64,000 nt of DNA from Monoplex corrugatus (GCA_030674185.1 JAPXFY010000031.1:37795362-37859361), one strand, 5' to 3'. Positions 44,336 to 55,769 are shown, numbered from the stretch's first letter. Made by a program: numbers and translations. The notes: a model not told the origin generated them from the letters alone.

Positions 44336-44778
44336 TAAAATAATGTTTTTACTGTCTCTTTCCATACTGGTTTACAAATGTATTATTGAATAATACTCAT
44401 ATAATTACAAATAAGATAAAGCCATGATTTTCAAACTAACTGCTGGAACTACTTTTTGATTCCTATTCCATGTCATCTGTTCCTCTGTCTTCTCTGCTTT
44501 TCTTCACACTCCCTCCACCCCACCCCACCTCTCCACACATATGTGCAGGTACGATTACTTTGTACCCAAGCAAAACTGAATATTATATGTATATGATAGC
44601 CACTGTCATACTCAGTCATAATGCTGGACTACTTCAGTTGTACCAGTGATGACAATGTCTTGTGATGATGTGTTCTTTGAGAGATCAGTCCAATTCCATG
44701 TGTTTATCCATTCTGACTAGAAAGATTAAAAAGAAGAAGCCATTTCAGTTTTTAGGGGAAAAAATGCACATTCACATT

Positions 44779-44782
<4 letters not shown>

Positions 44783-44830
<48 letters not shown>
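44783..44830. repeat. (CA)n microsatellite
   Basis: About 24 CA units upstream of the plus-strand exon at 44,876. Confidence 0.97.
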
Positions 44831-44834
<4 letters not shown>

Positions 44835-44875
44835 GTGAACACACATGATCTTTTTACTGTGTTTTGTTCAAACAG

Positions 44876-45237
44876 ATGGTGATCAAGAAGAAAATAATCC
44901 ATTGCATCAAGAGGAAAATACTCCATCACATCTCCGTTTGTGCATGCTTGCTACACCAGCCTGTGATACAGATACAGCAGAGGTAGGAGCCTGCAACTCT
45001 TATACCAACTGTAGTTAACTACATCTGCATCTCCAGTCAGTGTGCACACAATTGGCAGAATTGAAGAAACAAGTTACTAGCTATCTGGCAGAATTGAAGA
45101 AACAAGTGACTAGCTATCTGGCAGAGTTGCAAAAACAGGTTACTAGTTATCAGGCGGAACTGAAAGAACAAGTTACTAGCTACACAAAAACAGTCACAAG
45201 AAAAACATCACATGGAGGCAGTTACCGCTGGGCATGA
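44876..45237 (+). CDS. 3' end of an unidentified gene encoding 11-residue repeats (two exons, 54-bp intron)
   Basis: I do not recognise the family. Exon A (44,876-44,982) follows TTCAAACAG and ends GCAGAG|GTAGGA. It reads GDQEENNPLHQEENTPSHLR and LCMLATPACDTDTAE. Exon B (45,037-45,237) follows CTCCAG in matching phase 0, to TGA at 45,235-45,237. It encodes SVCTQ, then four 11-residue repeats of the type LAELKKQVTSY (33-bp DNA repeats), then TKTVTRKTSHGGSYRWA. Eleven-residue periodicity with Leu and Val spaced 3/4 is typical of hendecad coiled coils. AATAAA lies at 45,961. Upstream exons were not found. It sits antisense within tim intron 1. It could be a retrocopy or TE-derived gene. Confidence 0.5.
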
Positions 45238-45579
45238 CAAAGAATCGAAAGCCAAAAATGCGAAAAAGTATCTTCATTTTATCTGTTCAGTTATGTCTTC
45301 AATGCACAGAAAACTTCAAGACAAGCATTTTCATAGGATATGCAATATACAGTTCTCTGTGTGATTTGTACAACCTGAGATACAACATTCTGGTCATGCA
45401 GAAAAATAGTGTTATTACTGTTGCAACAAAATTTTGCTTAAAATCTGCATTCAGAGTCCCCTTTGGCAAGCCATTCCTCTGCTTTATTCATCACCTTTCT
45501 ATGCTAAATCCCAGCCTACCCACTTCCACAGATTGTGGGGGAAAAAGTAGGCTACTACCTTGCATGTAAGAGAAGAGAC

Positions 45580-45898
45580 TTAACCCTTTCGCATTTGCAC
45601 TGCTAGATGTAAAGCTAGCTCCTAGTATTCGCATTCGAATGTAGCACAGCGTCAGTACAAAGTCTTTCAGTAGTGAATGGAAAGTTCCTTGCATCCCAGA
45701 ATGCTCGTACTATTTTTAGAACAATCAACATGAGACTGACCAAAAATCTAACCACACGCGCGATAAGACAGCAAGGCCAGTAGTGATGGAAATCTCCCAC
45801 ACATGTGCCGGAAAAGGTCGGGCGATCTCAACCGCTACGACGGATCGACGCATTCTTCCGCAGGGCGGTTACCGGCTTTGTGAACAGCTAAGGGTTAA
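45580..45898. mobile_element. second family of TTAA-flanked MITE
   Basis: TTAACCCTTTCGCATTTGCA on the left and GAACAGCTAAGGGTTAA on the right give TTAA target copies with CCCTT...AAGGG ends around 311 bp. The interior is CpG-containing and non-coding, and differs from the hairpin MITE. It lies in the putative 3' UTR of the plus-strand gene. Confidence 0.6.
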
Positions 45899-45960
45899 AC
45901 CATTTTTACTAGGATGCAGCTGTTGTAGTCACTGTGATACTGTCACAAAAATTAAGACTG

Positions 45961-45966
45961 AATAAA
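45961..45966 (+). terminator. candidate polyadenylation signal AATAAA
   Basis: AATAAA 720 bp after the stop codon of the plus-strand hendecad-repeat gene. Plausible but not unique in AT-rich DNA. Confidence 0.35.
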
Positions 45967-46017
45967 TGTGACCATTGGACATGCTACGCGACATCAGAGC
46001 TGCCATGTAATGAAGAC

Positions 46018-46200
46018 TGTGGCCCGGGGCAAAAGAGGACAAGGAAGACCGCCAACTTCCTATGTAGAGAACACAGCCAAGTGAACGAAGTTGCCAAAAG
46101 ATGAAATCTACAGAAGGACTATAGACAGAAGGGGATGGAGACAGCTGACAGGATATGCATCAAGGACTACCATCAAGAATGATGTCGCTGACAGGTGACC
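46018..46200 (+). pseudogene. LINE connection-domain fossil
   Basis: Reads ARGKRGQGRPPTSYVENTAK, one stop, then DEIYRRTIDRRGWRQLTGYA, the GRxRxRPxT...DRxxWRxL pattern at the end of LINE polyproteins. Confidence 0.6.
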
Positions 46201-46639
46201 ATAATAATTTTTAGACACTCTGATATACCGTGAAAACATTACATAGGTGTGTATCTTTCTTTTCTATCATTTCATTATAGTTGATTAAGTATCATGACAG
46301 TGAACTTACTGAAATTTTGATTTCAGATATCAGGTTTAAGGCATTTAAATATGCCATTTTATTGTGCGCACTGTAATATCACTAACATGGCTATTCTTTG
46401 GGGTACATTTTTTGCAATAACTCATAAAAGAATAAAGATATTACTTTGAAATTTTGTGTGTGTCTTTAAAACATGAACACGCTTAAATCGATACATTTTC
46501 AAACAAAAAGCAATTTTTTTTTAAAATGGCTGGGACTACTTATGAAAATGTTTAAATGTCATGTGTGAGGTATCAATATGGCCATTAATAATTACAATGC
46601 ACTATACTAGTATAAATGTTTAAGTGCCTACTGATAATG

Positions 46640-47060
46640 TGTGAAAAGTCTATTCAAGGTTTCATCACAGTCAATTCCATATGCTCCACTAAATTTACCA
46701 TCTGTTAACTGACTCCTTCATCCTGCACAAAACATGTATTGGGGATGTCAAAACCAAAAGATATGGTCAGCGAGAATTTAAATACCTTGCCCCTACCAAG
46801 TGGAACATGCTTCCCATGAGCATCAGGGAGAAAAAGACTCATTCATCCTTTAAATCTAGTCTCAAGACACACTTTTTCTAATGTTGTATGGGATTGCTTA
46901 TTTGAATGTGAATACCTTGAATGCCTTTATGAATGTTGGTGCAAAGGCTGTGTGGAATTGTTTTTGTGCCCCCCCTCCCCCCACCGTGTGCCGCGAGCAT
47001 GCTTTTATGGCATGGAGATTTTTGTTGCGCGATATAAATTTTCATTCATTCATTCATTCA
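46640..47060 (+). mobile_element. CR1-like LINE 3' end with (ATTC)n tail
   Basis: The plus strand reads YGQREFKYLAPTKWNMLPMS, then SSFKSSLKTHFF and a stop, the CR1-type C-terminus. A 3' UTR with CGCGATATAAATTTTC and a (CATT)n tail follows. Confidence 0.75.
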
Positions 47061-47749
47061 TTGGCAAGGTCTTGAAATGGAGAAGATGACAGCTGGAGAG
47101 GGGGCGGGAGGAAGGGGGAAGGGAGGGACCTATGACACTGTTGAGTCTGACACCACCAGAATGACTGGAGCATTAAAGCCATGGCAGATCTATATAAAGA
47201 GGTGTGTGCTAGGATGTCCACTTCATTTCTAACCTTGTAACAGAAGACACCATATTTCATGATCTCTCTGATTTTTCTAAAGTAGTCTGATGTAGAAGCA
47301 GTAACATAGCTTCATATCAGGTAGAATGGTAGCTATTATTAACTAACACAGCTTCATATCTGGTAGAATGGTAGCTATCATTAACTCCTCATATCTCGTT
47401 AAATATAATGTTGCATTAATGGAAAATGCCATGACAAGTCGATAGAAACATTTCAAATCAGGGCAGATTTTGAACTATGATGGGTGGAGTTAGTGTCTGG
47501 TGCAAGAGTCCCACCTGGCACCACAAAGCTAAAAATAAATGTTTCGTGTTTCTGGGGCAGCAATAAGGCTGCAAGCATATCATTTTCAGTTTCAGCTTGA
47601 CCAAACTATAATTGTACGGCCTACCTAGTTTCTCCATGTGCATGTGTGAATGTGAAAAGAACTCTTACAGCACCCAACTCTGCAATAATATAAGCACAGC
47701 ATGCATGCAGGGATGAAAATCTGTGAACTAGCTCATCTCATCCAACCTG

Positions 47750-47890
47750 CTGGATCGGCTGCCAGGCTTTTAAGAAGGGCATCATCAAACAGGCCTTGCC
47801 AGTTCTTAAACTTATGTTGTGGGCTGTGATTGAACTCAGATATCAGATCTGGAGTCCAAGGCTCTACTACAAGAGCTTGCCAGCCTGCTT
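47750..47890 (-). mobile_element. tRNA-like SINE fragment
   Basis: The minus strand has GGCAAGCTCTTGTAGTAGAG and GAGTTCAATCACAGCCCACA, related to the second tRNA-like head at 21.5 kb. Confidence 0.5.
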
Positions 47891-48239
47891 GTGACAATAA
47901 AACTGAGCACATGAACATATGTCTTGATTACATGAAATGATGAATAATGACCTACATATCTGCAAAAAGCACCCTTCATTTTTTTTTTAATAATCACTAT
48001 ATTTTTATAATTCTGTTTACATTGCACTGGTGCTTAAGATGCTTATTTTTGTATTCCAGGGGAATTTCAAAACCCATAAATGATGCGTCAGGTACACTAT
48101 TTCATTTGCGTACCATATGTGTGTGTGTGTATGGTTATTAAAGATCGCCACGCAATAATGAAAAAAAAAAACATTAAAAAAAAAAGACAAAATGAACAGG
48201 AAAACAACATCCAAGCAACCACAAGTGGTGTCCCAGGTA

Positions 48240-49250
48240 TCTACATTATCAACAGCTGAATATGGGTGATGATCAAAACTTCACTCTTCAAGATGTCCCT
48301 TATAAGCCTGACAGATACTAAACATGCCTTAAATCACTGAAGATATTGATGTAGCTGACTCTTTACATCACAAGCAGATGCCAATGGGTGGCAGGATCAT
48401 GGCATTTGTTGTCATGTCTGTGTACTTGTTTTTTCATACAGTCACTATTCCTTTCTTTCTCCCAAAATGACACTAGATGTCATTCAGTTCTTTGGCACTG
48501 ATACCATCTCCAGACTGACAGACAGCTGACCATCTCTTCCATGAGCTGTTGGACAAAATTCACCTGTGAGCACATTGGTGACCAGGGATCTGATGTTGTA
48601 CCCCTCCCAAAAATGACACACACCTGGCCCTCATGCTGGTGACACCATGCACAGGAAGATTAAAGCAGAGCCCTACCCTCAACATGTCTACAAAAAAAAA
48701 AAGTACAATGTATCTACTACTTTATCGTGGTAGTGTACATCCTTAGTTTATTAAGAATACCTTTTTTTTTTCCACAAATGCTCTGAGCTGTCAATAACTT
48801 CTGAAAACCAACACAATTTAGATAACCTTATTCAATTCTCATACGTATTTCCACATGTAAATTCAAAAATACATACAAATTACAATCACAGCGAACTTAA
48901 AAATTGGCACCACAACAGCACATAGTTCGCTTCCCAGCTTCCATGAGCAAACATTTCTTTTACTCATAAAAGCATTCGTTAACCCCTGGCTTCAACCTAG
49001 TTTATTTTTCTTAAATGTCCTCAAGACATAATACTGGACAACATCAACACACCTGTGAAACACTACAGGACACTGCTGCATAACGCATAAGATTTGACAC
49101 CAATAATACATTACAAACACAATGCACACTCTACTGCTAATACACAAAAATGTTGTGCACATCACAGAGAAAATAAACTAAAAGACATGGGACTGTAATC
49201 TCAGACCACACAAAGCCTAGCATGCCATTCATGCCTTCTTCAGAACAATG
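48240..49250. other. unremarkable intronic DNA
   Basis: AT-rich, with a few homopolymers. No gene or recognisable repeat. Confidence 0.45.
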
Positions 49251-49254
49251 ATGA

Positions 49255-49690
49255 TCAGGCTGACAATAACAAAAATGTGACAGAGAGGCCTACACCTCGC
49301 CTGGTGTTGATGTCCAAAGGTAACATCAAAACGATGACAGCTACTTCTCTCCCATGATCACTGAAGAAGACACAAAGATGTGTCAAGAGGGGCCTACACC
49401 TCGACCCGAGTTAAGTTTCCAAGGTAACATCAAAATGACGACAACTTCTTCTCTTCAAAGTCCTAGGGCAGCATGCCTATCTGCAACACTGGAATTCTCT
49501 TCAACAACAACCTACAAACTAACAAAGACACAGACATGACAATGGGGACTTACACCTCATCTGGTGTGCATGTCCTAAGGTAACACTGAAATGATGATAA
49601 CTACTTCTCTTCAACAACTGATGAAGACATGACAAAGGTGGATCTACACCTCACCTGATGTTGACATGCCAAGGTAATATCGAACCAATG
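49255..49690. repeat. degenerate tandem repeat of about 110 bp, four units
   Basis: Units share GCCTACACCTCGCCTGGTGT, AAGGTAACATCAAAACGATG and ACTACTTCTCTTCAACAACTG. Divergence is high. Confidence 0.7.
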
Positions 49691-49696
49691 AAGACT

Positions 49697-49957
49697 TAGG
49701 TTCAGGTTCATATTGCTTAAATCCCAGCTGACTACTACAGCAATACCAGGGATAACACCACATTAAAAACAACACCCAAAATTAAGTAAAAAGAAAGTTA
49801 AAAACCAGCTCACCACTACCCATTCAAGTCTTAAATGCTTTAAAAAAATCATTCTCATATATGTAAAATCAGATCAGATGAAATCCACTGATCTCTTGTA
49901 AAAACTTGAAAATTGCATCCGGAAGAATGTCTCTGAAATTCGTTCAAAAAGATTAAG
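49697..49957 (-). pseudogene. non-LTR retrotransposon 3' end, second copy
   Basis: Same organisation as 42,085-42,490: an RNase H-like C-terminal remnant (TGGATTTCATCTGATC region in sense) followed by a tail with GGTATTGCTGTAGTAGTCAG. Confidence 0.65.
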
Positions 49958-49961
49958 TCAG

Positions 49962-50103
49962 TTAACCCTTTGACTTCTGTACCCTGTCAACCAAAAACTT
50001 AAGCTGGTGGATAGGGTTAGGGAATCAGAATTAAGTTTTTGCTTTGCTAGAATGGTTGACTATGCAGGATGCCAGTGGACAGGGTGCCGGATTCAAAGGG
50101 TTG
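49962..50103. mobile_element. hairpin MITE, copy 10 (degraded)
   Basis: TTAACCCTTTGACTTCTGTA to GGATTCAAAGGGTT. The central part is shortened and the right TTAA mutated. Confidence 0.7.
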
Positions 50104-50689
50104 ATATGCTTTTCTTAATACAGGTGGACAGGAAACAGAAGAAATGAAGACTGGACTGTAGTAAAACAAGGGTAATGTGACAGCTTCAAAGGATACAAAA
50201 CAAAGGAGAACAACCATGTAGATGACAGATATAGATCAGATGTATACAGAACAGCAATTCCTCCACTATGAACGGGACAGGGGACAGGACTGATTTGATG
50301 GAACATCCAAGGGTTGTCATGTCAGCACACTTCTTTCATCTCCATGTAGCTCAAGTCATGTCTCAGTCATAAACAGAATGTCATGACAAGCATTGATGAT
50401 ATAGATGTTAGCTGACTTCCATAAGCTTCATTTCTGCTCCAATAGACAGACAGTTTTTAAATAAAGCAAAATGGAGAGCACACAATATAAGGAGCAGGCT
50501 GAGGTGGTCAGTGGATTGGTAATCAGAACAGCCCGGACAATGGGTGAATAATTTCGCTTCAGGCAAAAGAATTGAATAAAGACAACTGTGCTGGCTTTAA
50601 AGTTAGTACAATTTCTATGTCTGTGCTGCATCTTTGATGTTAGTACAATTTCTATGTCTCTGCTGCATCTGCCTTGATGATACCTTCAT

Positions 50690-51840
50690 TCGGTTTGTAA
50701 ACAACGTAACTGATGACTGGGTCTAAATGGGTCATCCAACACAAGGACATCCCCCCTTTTGCTTGATGAAATGATTATCAAGTGGTCTCAGGAGCTTGGG
50801 CAGTGATTGTCCGGAGAGTGGCGAGGCACTGGTGCTCCTGGTCACATCCTCACCCTCATGGTGTCAACTTCAGCTTGTAGCTTGGCCACTGACTTCAGCA
50901 AGTTCAGGGAATCGGGCCTGATGACCGCAGGGAAAGACCTGCTGGCTGCTCAGAAAGACAGTAAACTTGGGATCCCATTCAGGGCATGTCAGATCTTGCT
51001 GAACCGCAAAATGGGCTGTCCTGAGCATTATGCCTGGCTTCTTTTGTGGTCATTCAAACAACTCCCGTGGTTGAAGGAAGGCAACATTGGCAGCTTCTGA
51101 CTGCAAACTGTCAAGACTATATTAATGGGAAAGGAGCTGGCAGCTATGCGAGCTGGTGGCAGGGCAGCCTGCCTTAAAGAGAGATAAAGACCAGAGTGGG
51201 AAGAGAGAGGGTTCTTCGTTCCATTCTCTCTTAGTCCAGAGGCTGGGCTGGACCTGGTTGGTGCTCGTTGTACGGCTACATCCTGGGGTTTGTGATCTCC
51301 CCACCTTGCCATCTGGTTTGTAAACAAGGTAACTGATGATTGGGTCCATATGGGTCAACCAATGCATGGACCCCCCTCCCCCCCCTCTCTTTTTTTGTTT
51401 TTGTTTTGTTTTGTTTGCTTTATGATATGACTATTGAGTGACATTGGGAGCTTGGGAGGTGATTGTCCTCCAGAGAGTGGTGAGGCATTGGTGCTCTGGG
51501 TTGCATCTGCATTTCATGGTGCTTCTCTGCTGTGTAGTGTCTGCCTCAGTGACACCGGCATTTTCAAAGTAGTAAAACTGTTCCAATGCCTCGCTCTCAA
51601 AGTGAAGTCAATTCAGTGGTCAGAGGAGCTGCACTGGTTGATAACAAATGTCAGACGAAGAAAAGTAAACAGGCAGATGAAGATCAATATGGTCTGCACT
51701 GGTATCTGTATGCCTTTACAACCTATTAAAGGTAATAGTTGTCCCCCAACCCTGAGGTCATTTGGGAATGAGACTGTTGTGGTAAAGGCCTCAAGTTTCT
51801 GGGAGCCAGCATCACTATTATCATAAATCTCCAAACTCAA
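50690..51840. repeat. ancient tandem duplication of about 620 bp
   Basis: Blocks at 50,693 (GGTTTGTAAACAACGTAACT...GAGCTTGGGCAGTGATTGTC...AGTGGCGAGGCACTGGTGCT) recur in order at 51,315 (GGTTTGTAAACAAGGTAACT...GGGAGCTTGGGAGGTGATTG...AGTGGTGAGGCATTGGTGCT). Higher GC than its surroundings. ORFs of 97-130 codons occur but I recognise no domain. Confidence 0.65.
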
Positions 51841-52429
51841 CTGGACTCACTGTGCATTAAAAGGATAATGCCCATATCCTCTCTCTTGCTGCTTTACGTT
51901 CCCCAGCCGTGAAGTTCAGATGCTCATTCACAGCAGGGTGGACTGGAACTGGCTTGAAATTTGTACCAATGACTTTGTTAACAAGTACCAAACTGTTGGG
52001 TTTTTTTAATATTATATACAGGGGAAAACACTGGTCTTGAACAATAAGCCAACAGGAGTAAACCCCACATTTTCATGTTTTCTTGAGTCTGGATTCCCTT
52101 GGGATTGAAAATATTCAGAATTATTCATAATAGTTTCTCCATAAATAAAAGACAAAACTTTGTGTCCTGGTAAGACTATCTATACACAAACAAGAAGAGA
52201 CGTTCTATTTTGCCAAAAATGCTTGATCAAACTCCATTTTCTGGTTTCTCTCTCTCTCTCTCTCACACACACACACTGGCAGAAAAAAAAAAGGGGGGGG
52301 GGGGGGAAACCCGCATGAATGTATCTAAGGTAAACTATCAAGGAAAACAAGCTGATAATCTGTTTCTGTTTAAAACTCAAATACTGTTTAAAGATCCCCT
52401 TCAAACTCAGACGCTTTTTAATGATTCAG

Positions 52430-52600
52430 TTTGCTTTTCAAGATGATGTCTCTCCACTCACAATAAATTCCATACGCACCGATGCCACCAGCACTAAGTC
52501 ATGGAGAAGACCCAAAATGATCATCATGACACAAACCTTAAACCTACATGTATACCACATGAGCTAGTCTAGGCTTGAAATCCTATCTGCGTATGGGTTT
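52430..52600. repeat. interspersed repeat G, copy 3
   Basis: TTTTCAAGATGATGTCTCTC...CACATGAGCTAGTCTAGGC, related to 14,880-15,050 and 40,340-40,480. Confidence 0.5.
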
Positions 52601-53497
52601 TGTATTTTATAATTGTATCAGTCTGTCACTGGAACAATCTTCGCTGTATTGTAATACTGTGTGTATCTGTGTATCTCATAAAAAAAAAGCCACATGAAAA
52701 CACAACCTGCCATTAACCTGATTAGTTAAATTACTAAAAGCCCTCCAATCAGAGCAACACACAGCCTTCTCTACCTATCAGCATGATTAAAAAATGTCTC
52801 CTTTATGACAGCTCCTCCAGTCTATCGTGCATCTCCAAGAAAAAAACCCTTAATAAATAAACAAGAAATAACAAATAACAATACACATATACACGCACAC
52901 ATCAGTAAATATCCACGTACCAGGTTACCAGAAAACAAGTTTCATATGATTGATATGATTGATATATATATATATAAATTGGATGTATAACTGCCAAGTA
53001 ATGTGTAGTTTATATGACACGTACCTGACCGGTGAGTAGACTCCACTATAATATAACATATTTGGTAGAACATTCAATACACACACAGTGACACACATCC
53101 AAATATTAATCACTGTCGTACTCGTTGGATCCACTAGTAAAACATCCTGGTTGTTCACTTGTTGGGCATAAAAAGTAGGAGGCTAGTGTGCACACGGTAC
53201 TCTATTTATTTTTAGCGTCCCAGCACACTTCGCCCAAGACCACCTGACCTCAGTCACAGGTCAACAGCAGTATTTTACCCTATGGAAAGGAAAGACAAGA
53301 CGCCGTAGGCCGAGTAGCCAACCAATCTATCAAAAAATTGTCAACCGTGCCTCAAAAACTCCTTCAGAAACAAATCGTAAAACAACAATGGTATCATTTG
53401 GGATTGGGGCGTCCATTGTTTAGTTATTTATCGTTTTAACTGCAAATAAGATGATAGATCCAACACAAACACAGAGAAAACAGTTTCAAACTCTTAC

Positions 53498-53640
53498 CAT
53501 GCCAGTCAACGATGTCACCTTCTGCTACTTAGGCTCTTGTGTTGGTTGTGCGTTCTTCCTGTGGTTAAAGATTTTCTCCTTCTGCGCATGCGCAAAGTAC
53601 CTTGCTTCCCCGGTAGTTCGTCTGCTCCGATGTTTATGTT
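53498..53640 (-). other. tim: tim exon 1, mostly 5' UTR (5' end approximate)
   Basis: The minus strand carries a strong donor, ATG|GTAAGAG, at 53,498/53,497, just downstream (in gene direction) of an NRF1-type palindrome, with E-boxes further upstream. The last three exon bases are ATG. An in-frame TAG lies about 30 bp earlier, so coding could begin at the very last codon of this exon or in exon 2. The transcription start was not located; the upper limit of the exon is a guess. Assignment to tim rests on strand, position and the absence of another minus-strand gene between here and exon 2. Confidence 0.5.
53583..53594. promoter_or_regulatory. NRF1-type palindrome (TGCGCATGCGCA)
   Basis: A perfect palindrome matching the consensus of nuclear respiratory factor 1, a common core-promoter element of animal genes. 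It lies inside or just upstream of the proposed tim exon 1 and supports a promoter here. Confidence 0.5.
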
Positions 53641-53774
53641 GTTAAAATTACGATTTTACCACATAAACCTTCACAATATTCAAATGTAATTGAAGCGAAA
53701 TTGTCAATCGAACATTCTTGTAACTAAAATCAACAACTACAAATCGATTCAAGCGAGAAATAGCTAGTTATATC

Positions 53775-53780
53775 CACGTG
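53775..53780. promoter_or_regulatory. canonical E-box 1 (CACGTG)
   Basis: A perfect CACGTG palindrome about 135 bp upstream of the approximate exon 1 start. CACGTG is the preferred site of CLOCK:CYCLE/BMAL bHLH-PAS dimers. It is paired with a second copy 9 bp away. Confidence 0.55.
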
Positions 53781-53789
53781 TAATAGGTC

Positions 53790-53795
53790 CACGTG
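53790..53795. promoter_or_regulatory. canonical E-box 2 (CACGTG)
   Basis: Second CACGTG, 15 bp start-to-start from the first. Both are preceded by TC (TCCACGTG), which suggests a local duplication of a short module. Confidence 0.55.
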
Positions 53796-53823
53796 ATGAT
53801 ATCAGAGCAAAACTTCGTCCTGA

Positions 53824-53829
53824 CACGTG
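53824..53829. promoter_or_regulatory. canonical E-box 3 (CACGTG)
   Basis: Third CACGTG, 34 bp from the second, in the context GACACGTGCC. Three CACGTG hexamers in 55 bp is far above chance (one per about 4 kb in random sequence). Confidence 0.5.
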
Positions 53830-54179
53830 CCGAGCTAGCACGTTTTCAAGAACAAGGTCACCTCTGCGCTATCGCGGATCACAGGAAGCTAATGAGATAC
53901 TGAGTAGGATGGATGTCCGGCTTTTGTCGCCCCACCCCACCCCCTCCCCACACCTCCCATCCCCCCCGGCAAGATTTTTACAATTTATTTCGTTACCCGC
54001 GTTCTGTGGAGATCGATCGGACAATCGCCTGTTAATTCTTACATTTGATACCAAACAAACAAATGTTGATGCCAAATGAGCGAAATATAATTATATTTGT
54101 TCTGTTTTGTTTTGTTTTAAAGGTGAAAGTACAAATTGAAAAAGGGGAGACTGTTTCATCTCCACAGGAGGTGCTATGT

Positions 54180-54270
<91 letters not shown>
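54180..54270. repeat. (TG)n microsatellite
   Basis: About 44 uninterrupted TG units. Confidence 0.97.
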
Positions 54271-54322
54271 GATATTTATTTATTTATTTAGGCTTTTTTC
54301 TTAGAGATGGACGAGAGACTGG

Positions 54323-54324
<2 letters not shown>

Positions 54325-54376
<52 letters not shown>
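54325..54376. repeat. (CT)n microsatellite
   Basis: About 25 CT units leading into a short (AC)n. Confidence 0.97.
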
Positions 54377-54387
<11 letters not shown>

Positions 54388-54389
54388 TA

Positions 54390-54745
54390 TGTATCATCAT
54401 CATCATGGACTTCCATCTGCCTCTATCTCTCGTTGCCCCTAGCATCTCCCCCACCCTCCTCGTCCCCAGCCACTCTGCAAGTCCGTCCAGCATTTTCTCC
54501 CTGGGTCTACCCAGTGCTCTTTTTCCCTCCAGCTTTCCCGTTGTGACCAGGTGCTCCAAATCCCCCTTCCTCATAAAATGGCCTATAAATGTTGCCTGTC
54601 TTTTCCTAATCTTCCTTATGAGTGATCTACTTGTGTCTGCCTCCATCAAGACTGTCTCGTTTGTTTTCTTTGCTGTCCATGGAACCCTCAACATTCTTCT
54701 TAGAAACCACATCTCAGCTGCCTCAATCTTGTTCTGGCTTCTGGC
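54390..54745 (-). pseudogene. RTE-like LINE 3' end
   Basis: The minus-strand frame reads IEAAEMWFLRRMLRVPWTAK, then RKIRKRQATFIGHFMRKGDL, then LEGKRALGRPREKMLDGLAE and DRGRWKSM, ending in (ATG)n. This is the best preserved of four copies, uninterrupted over about 115 codons. Confidence 0.78.
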
Positions 54746-54834
<89 letters not shown>

Positions 54835-54842
54835 CTTGTGTG

Positions 54843-54882
<40 letters not shown>

Positions 54883-54930
54883 TGTGTGTGTGTGTGGTGT
54901 GTGTGTGGTGTGTGTGTGGTGTGTGTGGGC
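54746..54930. repeat. (TA)n(TG)n microsatellite
   Basis: About 20 TA units followed by (TG)n with TTG and GGT slips. Confidence 0.96.
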
Positions 54931-54959
54931 ATGTTTCTCCGCTGCTCATGTGGGTGTAT

Positions 54960-55480
54960 TTTAGCAAATGGTGGCCAAAGGTTTGGACCCTAAAGGAGTC
55001 ACGAAAATTGGTAAGTTCAGAAAATAAGGTGCCAAAATCAAAATCGAATCAACTTTTTGGGAAAAAAAACAAAAAGTCAGCGCTTTTTGAGGAAGGTGTT
55101 TGAACAACACTTTCTCAGAGACAGGCGCCAAAATCAAGATCAAAATTTCTATAAAAAAAATATAATAATAATAATAATAATAATAAAAATAGTCAAATTA
55201 AAAAATGGGGAGCCAAAAATCAACGCTTTCGAGGAAGGTGTTTGAACAACACTTTCTCAGGGAGAGGGGCCAAAATCAAGGTCAAAATTACTTATTAATA
55301 ATAATAATAATAATAATGATAATACCGATAGTAATAGTAGTAGTAGTAGTAGTAGTGACAATGATAATAACAATAATAATAATTATATTAATAATAATAA
55401 TAATAATAAAAAAAAAGGGTGTGCAAAAATCAAAACTTTTTGATGAGGGTGTTTGAACGTCAGTTTCTCGCGGACTTTTT
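54960..55480. repeat. tandem repeat of 130-190 bp, three units, with embedded (AAT)n
   Basis: Units share CTTTTTGAGGAAGGTGTTTG, AACAACACTTTCTCAG and GCCAAAATCAAGATCAAAAT, followed by (AAT)n/(AGT)n of growing length. Confidence 0.8.
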
Positions 55481-55769
55481 GACAACACTTAAAATCCGTT
55501 GTCGCTGTAGAGGCAGTCTGTCTACCATTGCCTTCGATTCTCGTCCAGTTTATCCTTTCACTTGAAGCGTTTTTCAAGATCACAGTGACTGATATTCATT
55601 CTACTGAGATCACTGATCTGTGTCTTCATGATTCCTGAAACAGAAATGTCAAAAAGTTAAATAATCAGCTTTATATATAAGCTTAAGATCACATGTTCGT
55701 TTTTACGGTTGTATTTAATTTTTGTCTTCAATAAACTGTGTCTTTAGCTGTTCAATGATTTAGCTTCGG

